A DNA stretch of 64,000 nt from a bacterium (GCA_004172935.1 SDZD01000021.1:1-64000); one strand, 5' to 3'; counted from the stretch's first letter, positions 1 to 10,084 are shown. Notes: generated by a model from the sequence alone, not told the origin. Translations and numbers: made by a program.

Positions 1-232
1 CACACCCAATGTTCCAGAGCGTGGATGCTGTGGGCCATGATTCATAAGATGCTAGCCACCCTTCATCCCAAACCCAAAAAGCATCCTTTCGCTTATCAAT
101 CTCTTTGAGTACAGACTCTTAGACCTTTGAATTGTTTATGGTGCTGGGTTACTGAGCGCAGATTCTGCTCTTTAAAAGAATCCTCTGCTCAAAAATAACG
201 ATTACTGTGATTCGCCGCCTACACTTCCAGGC

Positions 233-1975
<1,743 letters not shown>

Positions 1976-1981
1976 CCTCCC

Positions 1982-2039
1982 CCTATATAAACCAAAAGCG
2001 CCATCATGAGAATTTGATGGCGCTTTTGGTTTATATAGG
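1982..2039. terminator. Bidirectional terminator, perfect 25-bp inverted repeat
   Basis: Arms 1982-2006 and 2015-2039 are perfect reverse complements around an 8-nt loop. A-rich and T-rich segments within the arms let it act in both directions, between ilvD and the convergent DUF4272 gene. The core of each arm reads CCAAAAGCGCCATCA or its complement. Confidence 0.9.
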
Positions 2040-2053
2040 ATTTGCCTTCGTGA

Positions 2054-2647
2054 TTATTGCCAGTTCTCTTCTTCGCGTGTTAACCAATCCAACGTGGCAC
2101 TCCATTGCTCCACAATTTCCTCGCTGATTTTATCCGTTCCATTGCGCTCGTCAACTACGCTTTGATGCAGGCGAAACACCCAGTCCGCTGCATCCAGAAG
2201 CTGTTGGTTAGAGCGGAGTAGGGCACCTTCAATAAAGCCCGTCGGCCCCAATTCGCGCAGAAATTCGAGTTCTTTTCCCACGTCGCTCTCGGCATCGGGA
2301 AAGCTGAGTTCGATGACATACCCTAATGCCCACAGCAACACATGCAATGCCTCGAATTGCCACACCCACTCACCATCTTCATCTGATGGTTTTTGCCCCA
2401 GAAACTTCTTCTCGGCGCGTGTGAGATACGCTTCAATCGCGTGTTCGCGTTTGAATTCGTTCACTTCATCGCCGGTCATTCCCTCTGCTTTGAGAGTAAC
2501 CAGCGTGAGGCACATCGCGCGCCGCGCGATTTCCTCGACCGTGCGCGACCTAAAATCAGCCTCAATAGTCGGCAACTTCGAATCGAAGTCGATGTTTTTT
2601 GTGTGCAAAAGTTGTTCAGAGGCGAGCTTTCGCTGGAGCGGTGTCAT
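2054..2647 (-). CDS. DUF4272-like protein
   Basis: A 197-residue soluble, acidic, mostly helical protein. It resembles DUF4272 proteins, which lack a known function: it has an N-terminal basic segment, a region rich in E and R typical of the start of that family, the WQFEALHVLLWALG core around residues 95-110, and a C-terminal W-rich helix. No signal peptide or membrane segment is visible. It converges on ilvD across a shared terminator and stands alone as a transcription unit. The family call is from memory of the motif pattern and is moderately sure; no activity should be inferred from it. Confidence 0.65.
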   Translation of the reverse strand: MTPLQRKLASEQLLHTKNIDFDSKLPTIEADFRSRTVEEIARRAMCLTLVTLKAEGMTGDEVNEFKREHAIEAYLTRAEKKFLGQKPSDEDGEWVWQFEALHVLLWALGYVIELSFPDAESDVGKELEFLRELGPTGFIEGALLRSNQQLLDAADWVFRLHQSVVDERNGTDKISEEIVEQWSATLDWLTREEENWQ

Positions 2648-2781
2648 CTAGCCCTTTTATATTAGCGGATTGTGGCGAGTCCAAAGCAGCAGATAATTCG
2701 AAGAATATGGATTTTTGGCGCCTCAATTTCCAAAAAGCAGCCTCAAAATACCGATAACCAAACACATTTCGACTTAAAAAC

Positions 2782-3879
2782 ATGCAACGAACCTGTTCTT
2801 CTCAACTCGGAAAGGTAATCGGGCTAATGGCGCTCGCACTTTTCGCTGCCAACGCTCGCCCAGTCTTGGCCTTTCCTGCCGATGCCCCTGATACGTCTAT
2901 TAACGCTTATCTAAAAGCTTTTGTCCGCTCGGAAGGCGAGGACTCCTTCATCAAGGGGAAACAGGACGGCGGCAGGACTGGCTTCTGGCAGGAAATCGAG
3001 CAGGTCGAAGGTGTTGAAGACGCCAATGACCGCACCAATGGTGCCTACAAAACTCAGGTCATCGCTTTGCTGAATGGGTTCGTCAAAGCTCATGGCAACA
3101 ACTGGGCGAACAACGATTTCAACGATGACATCGCGTGGGCGGTCATCGCCTATGTGCGCGGCTATCAGGCGACGGGAGACAAAAAGTTCCTCAAAATCGC
3201 GCAAAGCAACTACGATATGATGTTCGCTCGCGCCTGGGACCCGGTTAAAGGCGCTCTTTTTTGGAAGACCAACAACGCCAGCTACAACTCCTGCATCGAG
3301 TGCCCGGCGGGCATCGCCGCCTGTTTGTTGAGCAAGGAACTCAAAGACTCCAGTTATGAAACCAGAGCGCGCAACCTCTATAACTGGAACAAAGCTAACC
3401 TCTTCGACGCTAAAACCGGCGCCGTGCTGGATTCGATAAATGTTGACGGCAAGATGAACAAATGGTCCAGCACCTACAATCAGGGAACTTTTGTCGCTCT
3501 GGCTAATTTTCTCGGTGAAACCGCCACCGCGAAACTGGCGGCGGACTACACCATGAACCAGATGGGCGACCGCAACGCGAGCGGGTTCAAAATCATGCCG
3601 CAATACGGTGCAGGCGGTGGCGACTTAGCGGGCTTTCACTCCATCGGTTTGCGTTGGATTTCCCGGTTTATGAAGGAACACAAGTTGGAAGCGACCTACC
3701 TGCCTTGGTTGCAAGCCAACGCGGATGCTGCCTGGAATATGCGGCGCACTGCCGACAACCTATCGTGGTGCCGCTGGCTCGAACCCACCCCCGATGGAGT
3801 GCTACATTCGTGGGATTGCATTAGCTCCGTGGTGGCTCTACAGGTCGTCCCTGCTACTGATGAAAAACCAAAAGTCTGA
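2782..3879 (+). CDS. Secreted glycoside hydrolase family 76-like enzyme (alpha-1,6-mannanase type)
   Basis: The 365-residue protein begins with a signal peptide ending near VLAFPADA (about residue 30) and continues with an (alpha/alpha)6-barrel-like sequence. The motif NDDIAWAVIAY holds an Asp-Asp pair (residues 115-116) that corresponds to the GH76 catalytic pair; NNASYNSCIECPAG and KWSSTYNQGTFV also match the family pattern. GH76 enzymes cut alpha-1,6-mannan backbones such as those of fungal cell walls or mannan-type glycans. A second mannanase-type enzyme, GH26, lies 5 kb away. It is a single-gene unit ended by the hairpin downstream. The exact substrate is not determined by the sequence. 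Confidence 0.82.
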   Translation: MQRTCSSQLGKVIGLMALALFAANARPVLAFPADAPDTSINAYLKAFVRSEGEDSFIKGKQDGGRTGFWQEIEQVEGVEDANDRTNGAYKTQVIALLNGFVKAHGNNWANNDFNDDIAWAVIAYVRGYQATGDKKFLKIAQSNYDMMFARAWDPVKGALFWKTNNASYNSCIECPAGIAACLLSKELKDSSYETRARNLYNWNKANLFDAKTGAVLDSINVDGKMNKWSSTYNQGTFVALANFLGETATAKLAADYTMNQMGDRNASGFKIMPQYGAGGGDLAGFHSIGLRWISRFMKEHKLEATYLPWLQANADAAWNMRRTADNLSWCRWLEPTPDGVLHSWDCISSVVALQVVPATDEKPKV

Positions 3880-3945
3880 AGCGTGGTTTAAATCAGTCCA
3901 ATGTTACAACCAATGAAGATAAATCTCCTTCATTAACCAAAACAA

Positions 3946-3978
3946 AAAACCGCATCGAGAATATCTCGATGCGGTTTT
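3946..3978. terminator. Bidirectional terminator between GH76 and cysteine synthase genes
   Basis: Arms 3946-3960 and 3964-3978 form a 15-bp perfect stem (AAAACCGCATCGAGA and its complement) around a 3-nt loop, with A-tract and T-tract on either side. It separates two convergent genes. Confidence 0.88.
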
Positions 3979-3994
3979 CGTTTGATTGAACAGA

Positions 3995-4960
3995 CTACAA
4001 ATTCATCTGCGCGAGCTGCGTTAGATAGCGGTCGCCCCGGTCGCACAGGATAGTCACGACGACGGCTTTCTTGCCTTCCTTCTCCAAACGCTCGGCGAGT
4101 TTGATTGCGGTGTGAACCGCCGCGCCTGCGCTAAAGCCAACGAAAATGCCCTCTTCTTCGGCCAAACGCGCTTGCATGTCGTAAGCATCTTCGGTGGCAG
4201 CCCCGATATTCTCATCCTCGATGCCCGGATTATAAATGCCGGGTTTGATGCTCGTCTCCATGTGCTTCAAGCCCTCGATACCGTGCATCGCGTTGTCCGG
4301 CTCGACGCCGATAATTTTGATGTCGGGGTTGGCTTCCTTGAGGAAGCGCGCCGTGCCCATCAGAGTGCCCGAAGTGCCCAGAGTCGCGAGAAAGTGCGTT
4401 ACTCTCCCATCTGTCTGGCGCCAAATTTCGGGGCCAGTGCCCTTGTAATGGGCTTCGGGGTTGGCCTCATTGTTATATTGGTCGGGCTTAAAATATTTGT
4501 CGGGTTCAGCCTCGTAAATCTCGCGAGCCTTCAAGATAGCGCCGTCCGAACCATCGAATGATGAGGAAAGCACGGTTTCTGCGCCATACATTTTCACGAT
4601 GGCGCGGCGCTCCGTCGAAACGTTGCCCGGCATAACCAACTTGACTTTGTAACCCAGTGCCGCGCCAATCATGGCGTAGGCGATTCCGGTGTTGCCCGAA
4701 GTTGAATCGAGGATGGTTTTGTCTTTGGTCAGTTCACCCGATTCGATGCCGCGCAGAATCATGTTGAGCGCGGGGCGGTCTTTCACCGAACCCGCAGGAT
4801 TCATGTATTCGGCTTTGGCATAAACCTCGACGTTTTTGAGGTGTGCGGTGATTTTCTTGAACTGAATCAGGGGCGTGTTGCCCACTAAATCTAAAATAGA
4901 AGCGGAACCCTTCAGGCGATCAAAATTGCCGTCGCGTCCGAGAATTTGGTTGGATGTCAT
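3995..4960 (-). CDS. Cysteine synthase (PLP-dependent, CysK/CysM type)
   Basis: Forms cysteine from an activated serine (O-acetylserine or O-phosphoserine) and a sulfur donor. The 321-residue protein has the PLP lysine in NPAGSVKDRPA, the substrate loop TSGNTG, the phosphate-binding GTSGT and a C-terminal GFSAGAA. It begins 3 nt after the stop of a JAMM metallopeptidase gene and is the last gene of the sat-JAMM-cysteine synthase operon. That neighbour recalls the mycobacterial CysM-Mec pair, where the donor is a protein-bound thiocarboxylate, so a CysM-like role is possible. Sequence alone does not settle whether free sulfide or a carrier protein is used. Confidence 0.93.
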   Translation of the reverse strand: MTSNQILGRDGNFDRLKGSASILDLVGNTPLIQFKKITAHLKNVEVYAKAEYMNPAGSVKDRPALNMILRGIESGELTKDKTILDSTSGNTGIAYAMIGAALGYKVKLVMPGNVSTERRAIVKMYGAETVLSSSFDGSDGAILKAREIYEAEPDKYFKPDQYNNEANPEAHYKGTGPEIWRQTDGRVTHFLATLGTSGTLMGTARFLKEANPDIKIIGVEPDNAMHGIEGLKHMETSIKPGIYNPGIEDENIGAATEDAYDMQARLAEEEGIFVGFSAGAAVHTAIKLAERLEKEGKKAVVVTILCDRGDRYLTQLAQMNL

Positions 4961-4963
4961 GTC

Positions 4964-5413
4964 TTACTGCGCGATGTTGATGGATTCTTCGCGCACGTCT
5001 TCGGGGCGGCGCTTTCCTTCCAATTTGTAGCTGCGTGGTTCGGGGTTTTCCGGGTCGCGTAGCGAAACGATGAGATACGAATAGCCGGGAAACAGCAAAT
5101 CTTCGGTGCCCTCCCAATGCGCGCGTTCCATATCGGTCGGGCTGGGGTAGGGTTCTGTTGCCGGGTGGGTGTGGTAAATACCGACGATTTTCAATCCGCG
5201 CTTTTGAACGTCCGTATCGATCTTCATATATTTGAGCGCGTCCATGTTGTAGGTTTTCTCGCTCAAATCTTTGGAATCGACTTCGTGGACTTCGGACACA
5301 ATGGTATCGGTTTCGGTTTGATGGCCGACGAGCAATCCACAGATTTCGAGCGGTTTGCCGCGCAATCCGTGGGCGACAATTTTTTGATAATCAGAAGAAT
5401 TCAGTTGAAGCAT
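4964..5413 (-). CDS. JAMM/Mov34 metallopeptidase (Mec-like)
   Basis: Zn-dependent peptidase of about 149 residues. The full JAMM signature is visible: Glu23, His81 and His83 in YHTHPAT, Ser91 and Asp94 in PSPTD, plus the ICGLLVG strand. Prokaryotic JAMM proteins of this class remove residues from the C-terminus of small ubiquitin-like sulfur carriers; Mec of mycobacteria releases cysteine from CysO. The ATG at MLQLNSSDYQ is preferred because the upstream in-frame extension lacks family features. It lies directly upstream of a cysteine synthase gene, supporting a role in sulfur-carrier-dependent cysteine formation. No ThiS/MoaD-like carrier gene is found in the operon. Confidence 0.85.
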   Translation of the reverse strand: MLQLNSSDYQKIVAHGLRGKPLEICGLLVGHQTETDTIVSEVHEVDSKDLSEKTYNMDALKYMKIDTDVQKRGLKIVGIYHTHPATEPYPSPTDMERAHWEGTEDLLFPGYSYLIVSLRDPENPEPRSYKLEGKRRPEDVREESINIAQ

Positions 5414-5623
5414 GGCCTGTGTTGTTTGGTTTTCTGCCTTTGGTCGTGAGGTGTCTGACGCATTGTGACGCGACTTTACAGACGCCCTTGTTAGTAACAG
5501 GGCAAGATTAAATTTGGAGTTGTCTTCGATATGTTGTGGTGGAACTTCCGCCAAAAGAGGATGAGGCGGCCCAGCTATGCCCGAAGTCGAAGAACTCCTG
5601 CTAGCTGCACGACCGACATCGAA

Positions 5624-5647
5624 GCATAGGGAGGGGGTTCCCTATGC
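5624..5647. other. Stem-loop between sat and the JAMM gene
   Basis: A 9-bp perfect inverted repeat (GCATAGGGA, 5624-5632, with 5639-5647) and a 6-nt loop. It has no T-tract on the minus strand, so it may be an mRNA processing or stability element within the operon rather than a terminator. The rest of the 5414-5698 gap shows no gene. Confidence 0.4.
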
Positions 5648-5698
5648 ACTGATAACAACGCAAGTAACGACTATTTCGTGAATTGGCTTCGTCGGACA

Positions 5699-6862
5699 TT
5701 ATTTTCTTTCGCGCATGGCCGCAATGAGCACTTTTGCGACTTCTGGACGAGTGAACTCCGCTGGCGGAATCTGTCCATCCATCAACATTTGGCGCACTTT
5801 GGTTCCGCTCAGCGCGATTTTCTGAGCGCCTTCGGGGATGGTTTTGTCTGTTCCCATCGTGCCTACTGTGGGCGAATAGTAGGCGTGGTCGAAGGTCATC
5901 GGCACGATCCCCAACTCCGCTGGCTCGAACTCATCGAAGATGTACTGCGCATCGAAAGTTCCGTAGTAGTTACCAACACCAGCATGGTCGCGCCCGACCA
6001 CGAAATGAGTACAGCCGTAATTCTTGCGAATCAGGGCATGGAAAATTGCCTCACGTGGCCCTGCAAAGCGGCTTGCGGCGGGCAAAACTGCCAGCATCAC
6101 GCGGTCTTGTGGGTAATAGTTTTCTAGCAGTACGCGATAGCACTCCATCCGAACGGGAGCGGGAATTTCGTCTTTTTCCGTGGCCGAATAGATGGGGTGA
6201 ACCAGCAAACCATCCATAGTTTCGAGCGCCGACTTAGTGATGTATTCGTGGGCGCGATGGATGGGGTTGCGGGTGTGAAAGCCAACAATCTTGCGCCAAC
6301 CGCGCTGAGCGAAGGCGCGCCGCACCTGAAGAGGTGTCAGGCGCAAATCGGTGAAGGCTTTGTCGCCACGATCTTGCAGAACGCGGATGCGCCCGCCGAG
6401 GTGAATGTCGCCGCGCCGAAACAGGTTGCGCACGCCGGGGTGGGCATCTTCCAACGTGCGATACACTAGTCGTGCCTCGCGCTCTTTGTCGTAGCGATAG
6501 ATTTCTTCGAGTTCCAGAACGGCCAGAATATTCTCGAATTTATCGACCAGTGCGATTTCCTGATCAATGCTTAGCCCTTCCGCTTCGTCCTCGCTGACGG
6601 CGAGGGTGACGGGAATCGTCCAGGGCAACCCACTCGAAAGGCGTTGGTTGATGATGCAGTTCTCGTAGTCGGCGCGCCCCATGAAGCCTTCCAACGGCGA
6701 AAATGCGCCATTAGCAATGAGTTCGAGGTCGGACAGGCGTCGGTCGGCGAGCGCAATTTGCGTGAGTGATTTGGCGCGCTCACGCAGTTCATCGGCTTCG
6801 GCGCCGGATACAAAGCGGTTGATGAGGCGCCCACCGTGCGGCGCGATTTCGGTTCGGAACAT
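5699..6862 (-). CDS. sat: Sulfate adenylyltransferase (ATP sulfurylase)
   Basis: Catalyses ATP + sulfate to APS + pyrophosphate, the first step of sulfate assimilation. From the ATG at MFRTEIAPHGG the product is 387 residues, normal for the single-subunit Sat family; a longer in-frame reading exists but its first 37 residues look non-coding. Diagnostic motifs are FHTRNPIHRAHEY (nucleotide-binding HxxH), VGRDHAGVGNYYG and ALSGTKVRQML. It is the second gene of a minus-strand operon (Rrf2 regulator, sat, JAMM peptidase, cysteine synthase). No APS kinase domain is fused and no APS/PAPS reductase gene is in the window. Confidence 0.95.
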   Translation of the reverse strand: MFRTEIAPHGGRLINRFVSGAEADELRERAKSLTQIALADRRLSDLELIANGAFSPLEGFMGRADYENCIINQRLSSGLPWTIPVTLAVSEDEAEGLSIDQEIALVDKFENILAVLELEEIYRYDKEREARLVYRTLEDAHPGVRNLFRRGDIHLGGRIRVLQDRGDKAFTDLRLTPLQVRRAFAQRGWRKIVGFHTRNPIHRAHEYITKSALETMDGLLVHPIYSATEKDEIPAPVRMECYRVLLENYYPQDRVMLAVLPAASRFAGPREAIFHALIRKNYGCTHFVVGRDHAGVGNYYGTFDAQYIFDEFEPAELGIVPMTFDHAYYSPTVGTMGTDKTIPEGAQKIALSGTKVRQMLMDGQIPPAEFTRPEVAKVLIAAMRERK

Positions 6863-6964
6863 GGAAGTGGCGCAAAGGTTAGCGCAAGCGGGGGGCCATG
6901 TGGAGCGAGATATTAGCTCTTGGCTATCAGCTTTAGGTATTTTCTGGTGATTGCCATCATTTAA

Positions 6965-7001
6965 TTTGGGCAACTCGCTTCAGTTCGAGTGAGTGCCCAA
7001 A
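6965..7001. other. Stem-loop between the Rrf2 gene and sat
   Basis: TTTGGGCA (6965-6972) pairs with 6994-7001, and ACTCG (6973-6977) with CGAGT (6986-6990), leaving a 3-nt bulge. It follows the regulator stop codon and precedes sat; without a T-tract it may be an attenuating or processing structure. Function not established. Confidence 0.4.
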
Positions 7002-7027
7002 CGCTGACAGCCAGCAGCTAATGGCTT

Positions 7028-7528
7028 CTAACTCAACAATGGAATTGGTAAGATGGAGCGTTCGCGATAGGTGCGAATTGGCACACCGAACTGCTCCTCC
7101 TGGCGGCGCAATAGTTCGGCGAGGGTCAGTTTTTGCAAAACCGCTTCAACGGCCAGTTGCAATTCGCGCCATACCTCTTGAACGGCACAAGAACCGCTCG
7201 CCCCACAGCTCGAATTTTTTGTGGAGGAAATCGAACTTTTAGTCCCATCACTCAAACAAATCATCGGCTCGAAGGGGCCTTCCAATGCCCGCAGCGCTTC
7301 CAGAACTGTGATGTCGGCGGGTTCCTTGGCGAGCTGATAGCCGCCTTGTGCCCCGCGTTTGGCTTTGACCAAACCGCTCGATTTCAGAGCGGGTACGATC
7401 TGCTCCAAATAATCGAGAGAGATGTTCTGCCGCGTCGCGATGTCGCGCAACGACAGACCTTTGCCGGGTTCAAGTCCCAGTTCCATGAGGGCGCGCAGCC
7501 CATATTCTCCGCGCGTCGAAATTTTCAT
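7028..7528 (-). CDS. Rrf2-family transcriptional regulator (IscR/CymR-like)
   Basis: A 166-residue DNA-binding protein. The N-terminus MKISTRGEYGLRALMEL and the winged-helix region SLRDIATRQNISLDYLEQI...GLVKAKRGAQGGYQLAK are classic Rrf2. Three cysteines follow in the region where IscR binds an Fe-S cluster, but the spacing here is C-x16-C-x5-C, longer than the usual compact arrangement. The ATG at 7528 is chosen over a far longer in-frame reading that merely runs antisense through clpS and rsmG. Heading the sat/cysteine synthase operon, it is probably an autoregulated sensor of sulfur or Fe-S status, as CymR is in Bacillus. Confidence 0.9.
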   Translation of the reverse strand: MKISTRGEYGLRALMELGLEPGKGLSLRDIATRQNISLDYLEQIVPALKSSGLVKAKRGAQGGYQLAKEPADITVLEALRALEGPFEPMICLSDGTKSSISSTKNSSCGASGSCAVQEVWRELQLAVEAVLQKLTLAELLRRQEEQFGVPIRTYRERSILPIPLLS

Positions 7529-7597
7529 AATGCCCAAGAAGGAACGGCCCACACCATAAATTCGTTCCAATTGCCGCTTTAAAACAGCATTTATTCG

Positions 7598-7924
7598 ATG
7601 ATTACTCGCATTATTCCTATTCTCCAGTCCCCAGAGCGCCAAGAAGAAGGTGATGTACTCACCGTTGTAAAGCCCGATGAGCCTGGTTCTGGTGGCACCA
7701 ATTACCGCGTCATTTTGTACAACGATGATGTTCACACCGTGGACGAGGTCATCGTGCAGCTCATGAAGGCAACTGAGTGCGATTTGGAGCGGGCCGTAAA
7801 TATTACTCTTGAAGTAGACAACAAAGGACGCGCTGTGTGTTTTCGTGGCGAACGCGCCAAATGTCACAAAGTGACGCGCGTGTTGCGCGAAATCAATTTG
7901 CAGTGCGAAGTGGACTGCGACTAA
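7598..7924 (+). CDS. clpS: ClpS adaptor protein
   Basis: A 108-residue adaptor that hands N-degron substrates to ClpAP/ClpCP proteases. The core YRVILYNDDVHTVDEVI and VDNKGRAVC align with the family after a disordered N-terminal tail of about 30 residues. The Asn-Asp pair that holds the substrate amino group is present, but by eye the conserved histidine of the VHxxG motif is Asp here (EVDNKG), and the gate methionine after the NDD motif is replaced. Substrate choice may therefore differ from the classic Leu/Phe/Tyr/Trp set. It is followed 13 nt later by rsmG in the same direction. Confidence 0.86.
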   Translation: MITRIIPILQSPERQEEGDVLTVVKPDEPGSGGTNYRVILYNDDVHTVDEVIVQLMKATECDLERAVNITLEVDNKGRAVCFRGERAKCHKVTRVLREINLQCEVDCD

Positions 7925-7937
7925 GCCAGAATCCGAT

Positions 7938-8606
7938 ATGAATCCCGAACTAGAAACCCGTTTGCGTGCGCTTGTCGCCCATTTGCTCGAAGAAAACCAA
8001 AAATTCAATCTGACAGGCATCAAAGACCCCAACGATGCCTGGACAAAGCATGTCTTGGACTCGCTCGAAGGCCTGGATACCGAACTGTTCGATGAAAGCC
8101 AGTCTGTAGTCGATGTCGGAACCGGAGCGGGCTTCCCCGGCCTTGTGTTGGCCTTGGCTCGTCCGCAACTCAGCGTCTCGTTTTTGGAAGCGACCCGCAA
8201 AAAATGCACGTTCATCGAGGCAACGGCGGCCAAATTTGAAATCAAGCGCGCCCGCATCATCAACGAACGCGCCGAAGATGCCGGGCAAAGCGACCGTTAC
8301 CGCGCCTCCTTCGATGTCGCCACCGCACGCGCAGTCGGCTCGTTCGCCGAAGTTGCCGAGCTTTGTTTGCCGCTCGTTCGTGTTGGCGGTAGCGTGGCAT
8401 TATGGCGTGGCGAAAACGCCGAAGCCGAAGCACAAAACGCCGAGGAAGCCCTCGACGACCTCGGTGGATTTTTGCGCGATGTGCGCCCTTATGAATTGCC
8501 GGGACTCCCGACGCGCTACCACATGGTAACCATCGAGAAAGTCAACGATACGCCGCGCGATTTCCCTCGTCGTTCGGGCATTCCCAAACAAAAGCCCCTC
8601 GCCTAG
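7938..8606 (+). CDS. rsmG: 16S rRNA (guanine-N7) methyltransferase RsmG
   Basis: Class I SAM-dependent methyltransferase that modifies G527 of 16S rRNA. The 222-residue protein has ENQKFNLTGIKDPNDAWTKH near the N-terminus, the SAM-binding VVDVGTGAGFPGLVLA, and RAVGSFAEVAELCLPLV, all typical of RsmG (GidB). It lies 13 nt after clpS and is likely cotranscribed with it. Its stop codon overlaps that of the convergent GH26 gene by 4 nt, so no separate terminator fits between them. Confidence 0.95.
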   Translation: MNPELETRLRALVAHLLEENQKFNLTGIKDPNDAWTKHVLDSLEGLDTELFDESQSVVDVGTGAGFPGLVLALARPQLSVSFLEATRKKCTFIEATAAKFEIKRARIINERAEDAGQSDRYRASFDVATARAVGSFAEVAELCLPLVRVGGSVALWRGENAEAEAQNAEEALDDLGGFLRDVRPYELPGLPTRYHMVTIEKVNDTPRDFPRRSGIPKQKPLA

Positions 8607-9985
8607 CGAATCGTGAATCTCACTTCGTCGGAGTGCATTTCACCCACATTCGTTAGCACCGTAACCGAAGCGGTGTGAGGCCCTTCGACGAAGCGTGCAA
8701 AAGGAATATTGCGCCGCATATCGCGTGTATTGCTGAGTGCGACAGTGAGGCCATCTACCTTCCACAACACGCCATGTGCCTCGACGCCCTGCGGGAGTTG
8801 AACGCGCAGTTGCAAATCGTCCGAAACGATTTCACCGTTCTTGATGCCGCGCAAGAACGGGCGATCAATGGTGGTCGCTACTGCTGCCGAGTCGAGTAGC
8901 ATCTCATCCGAGGAATCGCCGTAGGAAAGCGCTTTGGCGTCAACTGTTGTGCCCGCCTTCACAGGACGATTCCACTTGCCTGGGTTGAAATATACCTGGC
9001 TCAAAAAGTGGTCGTCGGAAATGAGTTGGCGGTAGGTCGCCAACATCTGACCATTGGAGAGTAGGGAATAGTCGTTGTTAGCCAACCCTGTGCTGATGGT
9101 ATCCAGGCAGAACCAGTTCACCGATTTGACGCGAGGGAAATCGGTGCGAAGCGCGCTATAAAAGCGGCGGGTCTTGGCTATTGCAAAATCGACCGTCTGG
9201 GCACCAGTGCCCCGGCACTCGACCGTCGCCGCAAATTCGGAGATGTGAACCGGTTTGCGCGTCGCGTAACTATCGTAGATGAAGCGCAAGAAATCGACGG
9301 GGTCTTCATCGGCTGCGGCACGCTTGGGGTCACCATCATGAACGAACACCGAATAAATGTTCATGCCCACCCAGTCAACCCACTCATCGCCCGGATAAAA
9401 TGAGTCGATGTTGAGCGTCGGCTTGGCGAAAGGAGTCCACACCATCGCCACGTTGGGCGCCTCCTCCTTCATGATTTTCGAGACGAGGGCAAATTTCTCT
9501 CGGTATTGTTCCGGCCCCTTCATACCGTATTTCTTTACGGCCCAAAAACCATTCATCTCACTGGCCCAACGCAAGAAGATGGGCATTTTGGTGCGCGCGG
9601 CATCTCTGGCCCAGTTGCGCAAATAAGGCGAGTCAATGACGTATTCGAGTCCGTCGTTAGGCTCGAATGCGATGTGAGGAGCGCCGCCTGAACGCGCGAT
9701 TTTGTTCACCCATCCCTGCGGAAATGGGCGGCCATAGCCTACATACGTAAAGTAGGAGGCGTGCTTTTTGGCCGTCATTTCTTCAAACGCCGGAATCGAA
9801 CCTTTGACGTGAGAGTCGCGTTCGATGAACGCGCCGATGTAGCAACCAGTGGGAGGCTCGAACAAGGCTAATCCCGCTGTATTGGCTTTGGGTACGCTCG
9901 CGGGGGCTATTCCTGCGGCGCGGGCAATTTGTGCTGCTCCCAGAAGGGAGGCGCTGGCTGTCAAAAACTCACGGCGTGTGGACAT
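8603..9985 (-). CDS. Tat-exported glycoside hydrolase family 26-like protein (beta-mannanase type)
   Basis: The 460-residue protein starts with a twin-arginine signal (TRREFLTASASLLGAA), indicating export in folded form. The catalytic domain matches GH26: acid/base Glu143 in FLRWASEMNGFW and nucleophile Glu250 in VHISEFAA, with VDWVGMNIYSV between them. GH26 members are mainly beta-mannanases, some acting on other beta-glycans. A C-terminal beta-rich region of about 130 residues (after YFNPGKWNRPV) resembles an immunoglobulin-like accessory module. Together with the GH76 gene it suggests mannan breakdown outside the cytoplasm. Exact substrate is uncertain. Confidence 0.8.
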   Translation of the reverse strand: MSTRREFLTASASLLGAAQIARAAGIAPASVPKANTAGLALFEPPTGCYIGAFIERDSHVKGSIPAFEEMTAKKHASYFTYVGYGRPFPQGWVNKIARSGGAPHIAFEPNDGLEYVIDSPYLRNWARDAARTKMPIFLRWASEMNGFWAVKKYGMKGPEQYREKFALVSKIMKEEAPNVAMVWTPFAKPTLNIDSFYPGDEWVDWVGMNIYSVFVHDGDPKRAAADEDPVDFLRFIYDSYATRKPVHISEFAATVECRGTGAQTVDFAIAKTRRFYSALRTDFPRVKSVNWFCLDTISTGLANNDYSLLSNGQMLATYRQLISDDHFLSQVYFNPGKWNRPVKAGTTVDAKALSYGDSSDEMLLDSAAVATTIDRPFLRGIKNGEIVSDDLQLRVQLPQGVEAHGVLWKVDGLTVALSNTRDMRRNIPFARFVEGPHTASVTVLTNVGEMHSDEVRFTIR

Positions 9986-10084
9986 GGGTACGAGAAAAAT
10001 GGCCGTTAGTGGTGGAACTGGGCGCTAATCAGAAAGTTTTGCCGCTGTGAAGTTCCTGTCAAGACCAAGAAACACACATTGGCA

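Noticed and set aside
1-232. T-box or leader attenuator before ilvD
   Set aside because: No T-box consensus, specifier loop or leader peptide rich in branched-chain codons seen.
2911-3603. 230-codon minus-strand frame opposite the GH76 gene
   Set aside because: Antisense to a gene with signal peptide and catalytic motif; no recognisable protein.
5577-5681. 34-codon plus-strand frame starting MPEVEELLLAARP
   Set aside because: No ribosome binding site at useful distance and it spans the 5624 hairpin; likely chance.
7529-8263. Long upstream extension of the Rrf2 reading frame
   Set aside because: Runs antisense through clpS and rsmG; the Rrf2 homology begins exactly at the ATG at 7528.
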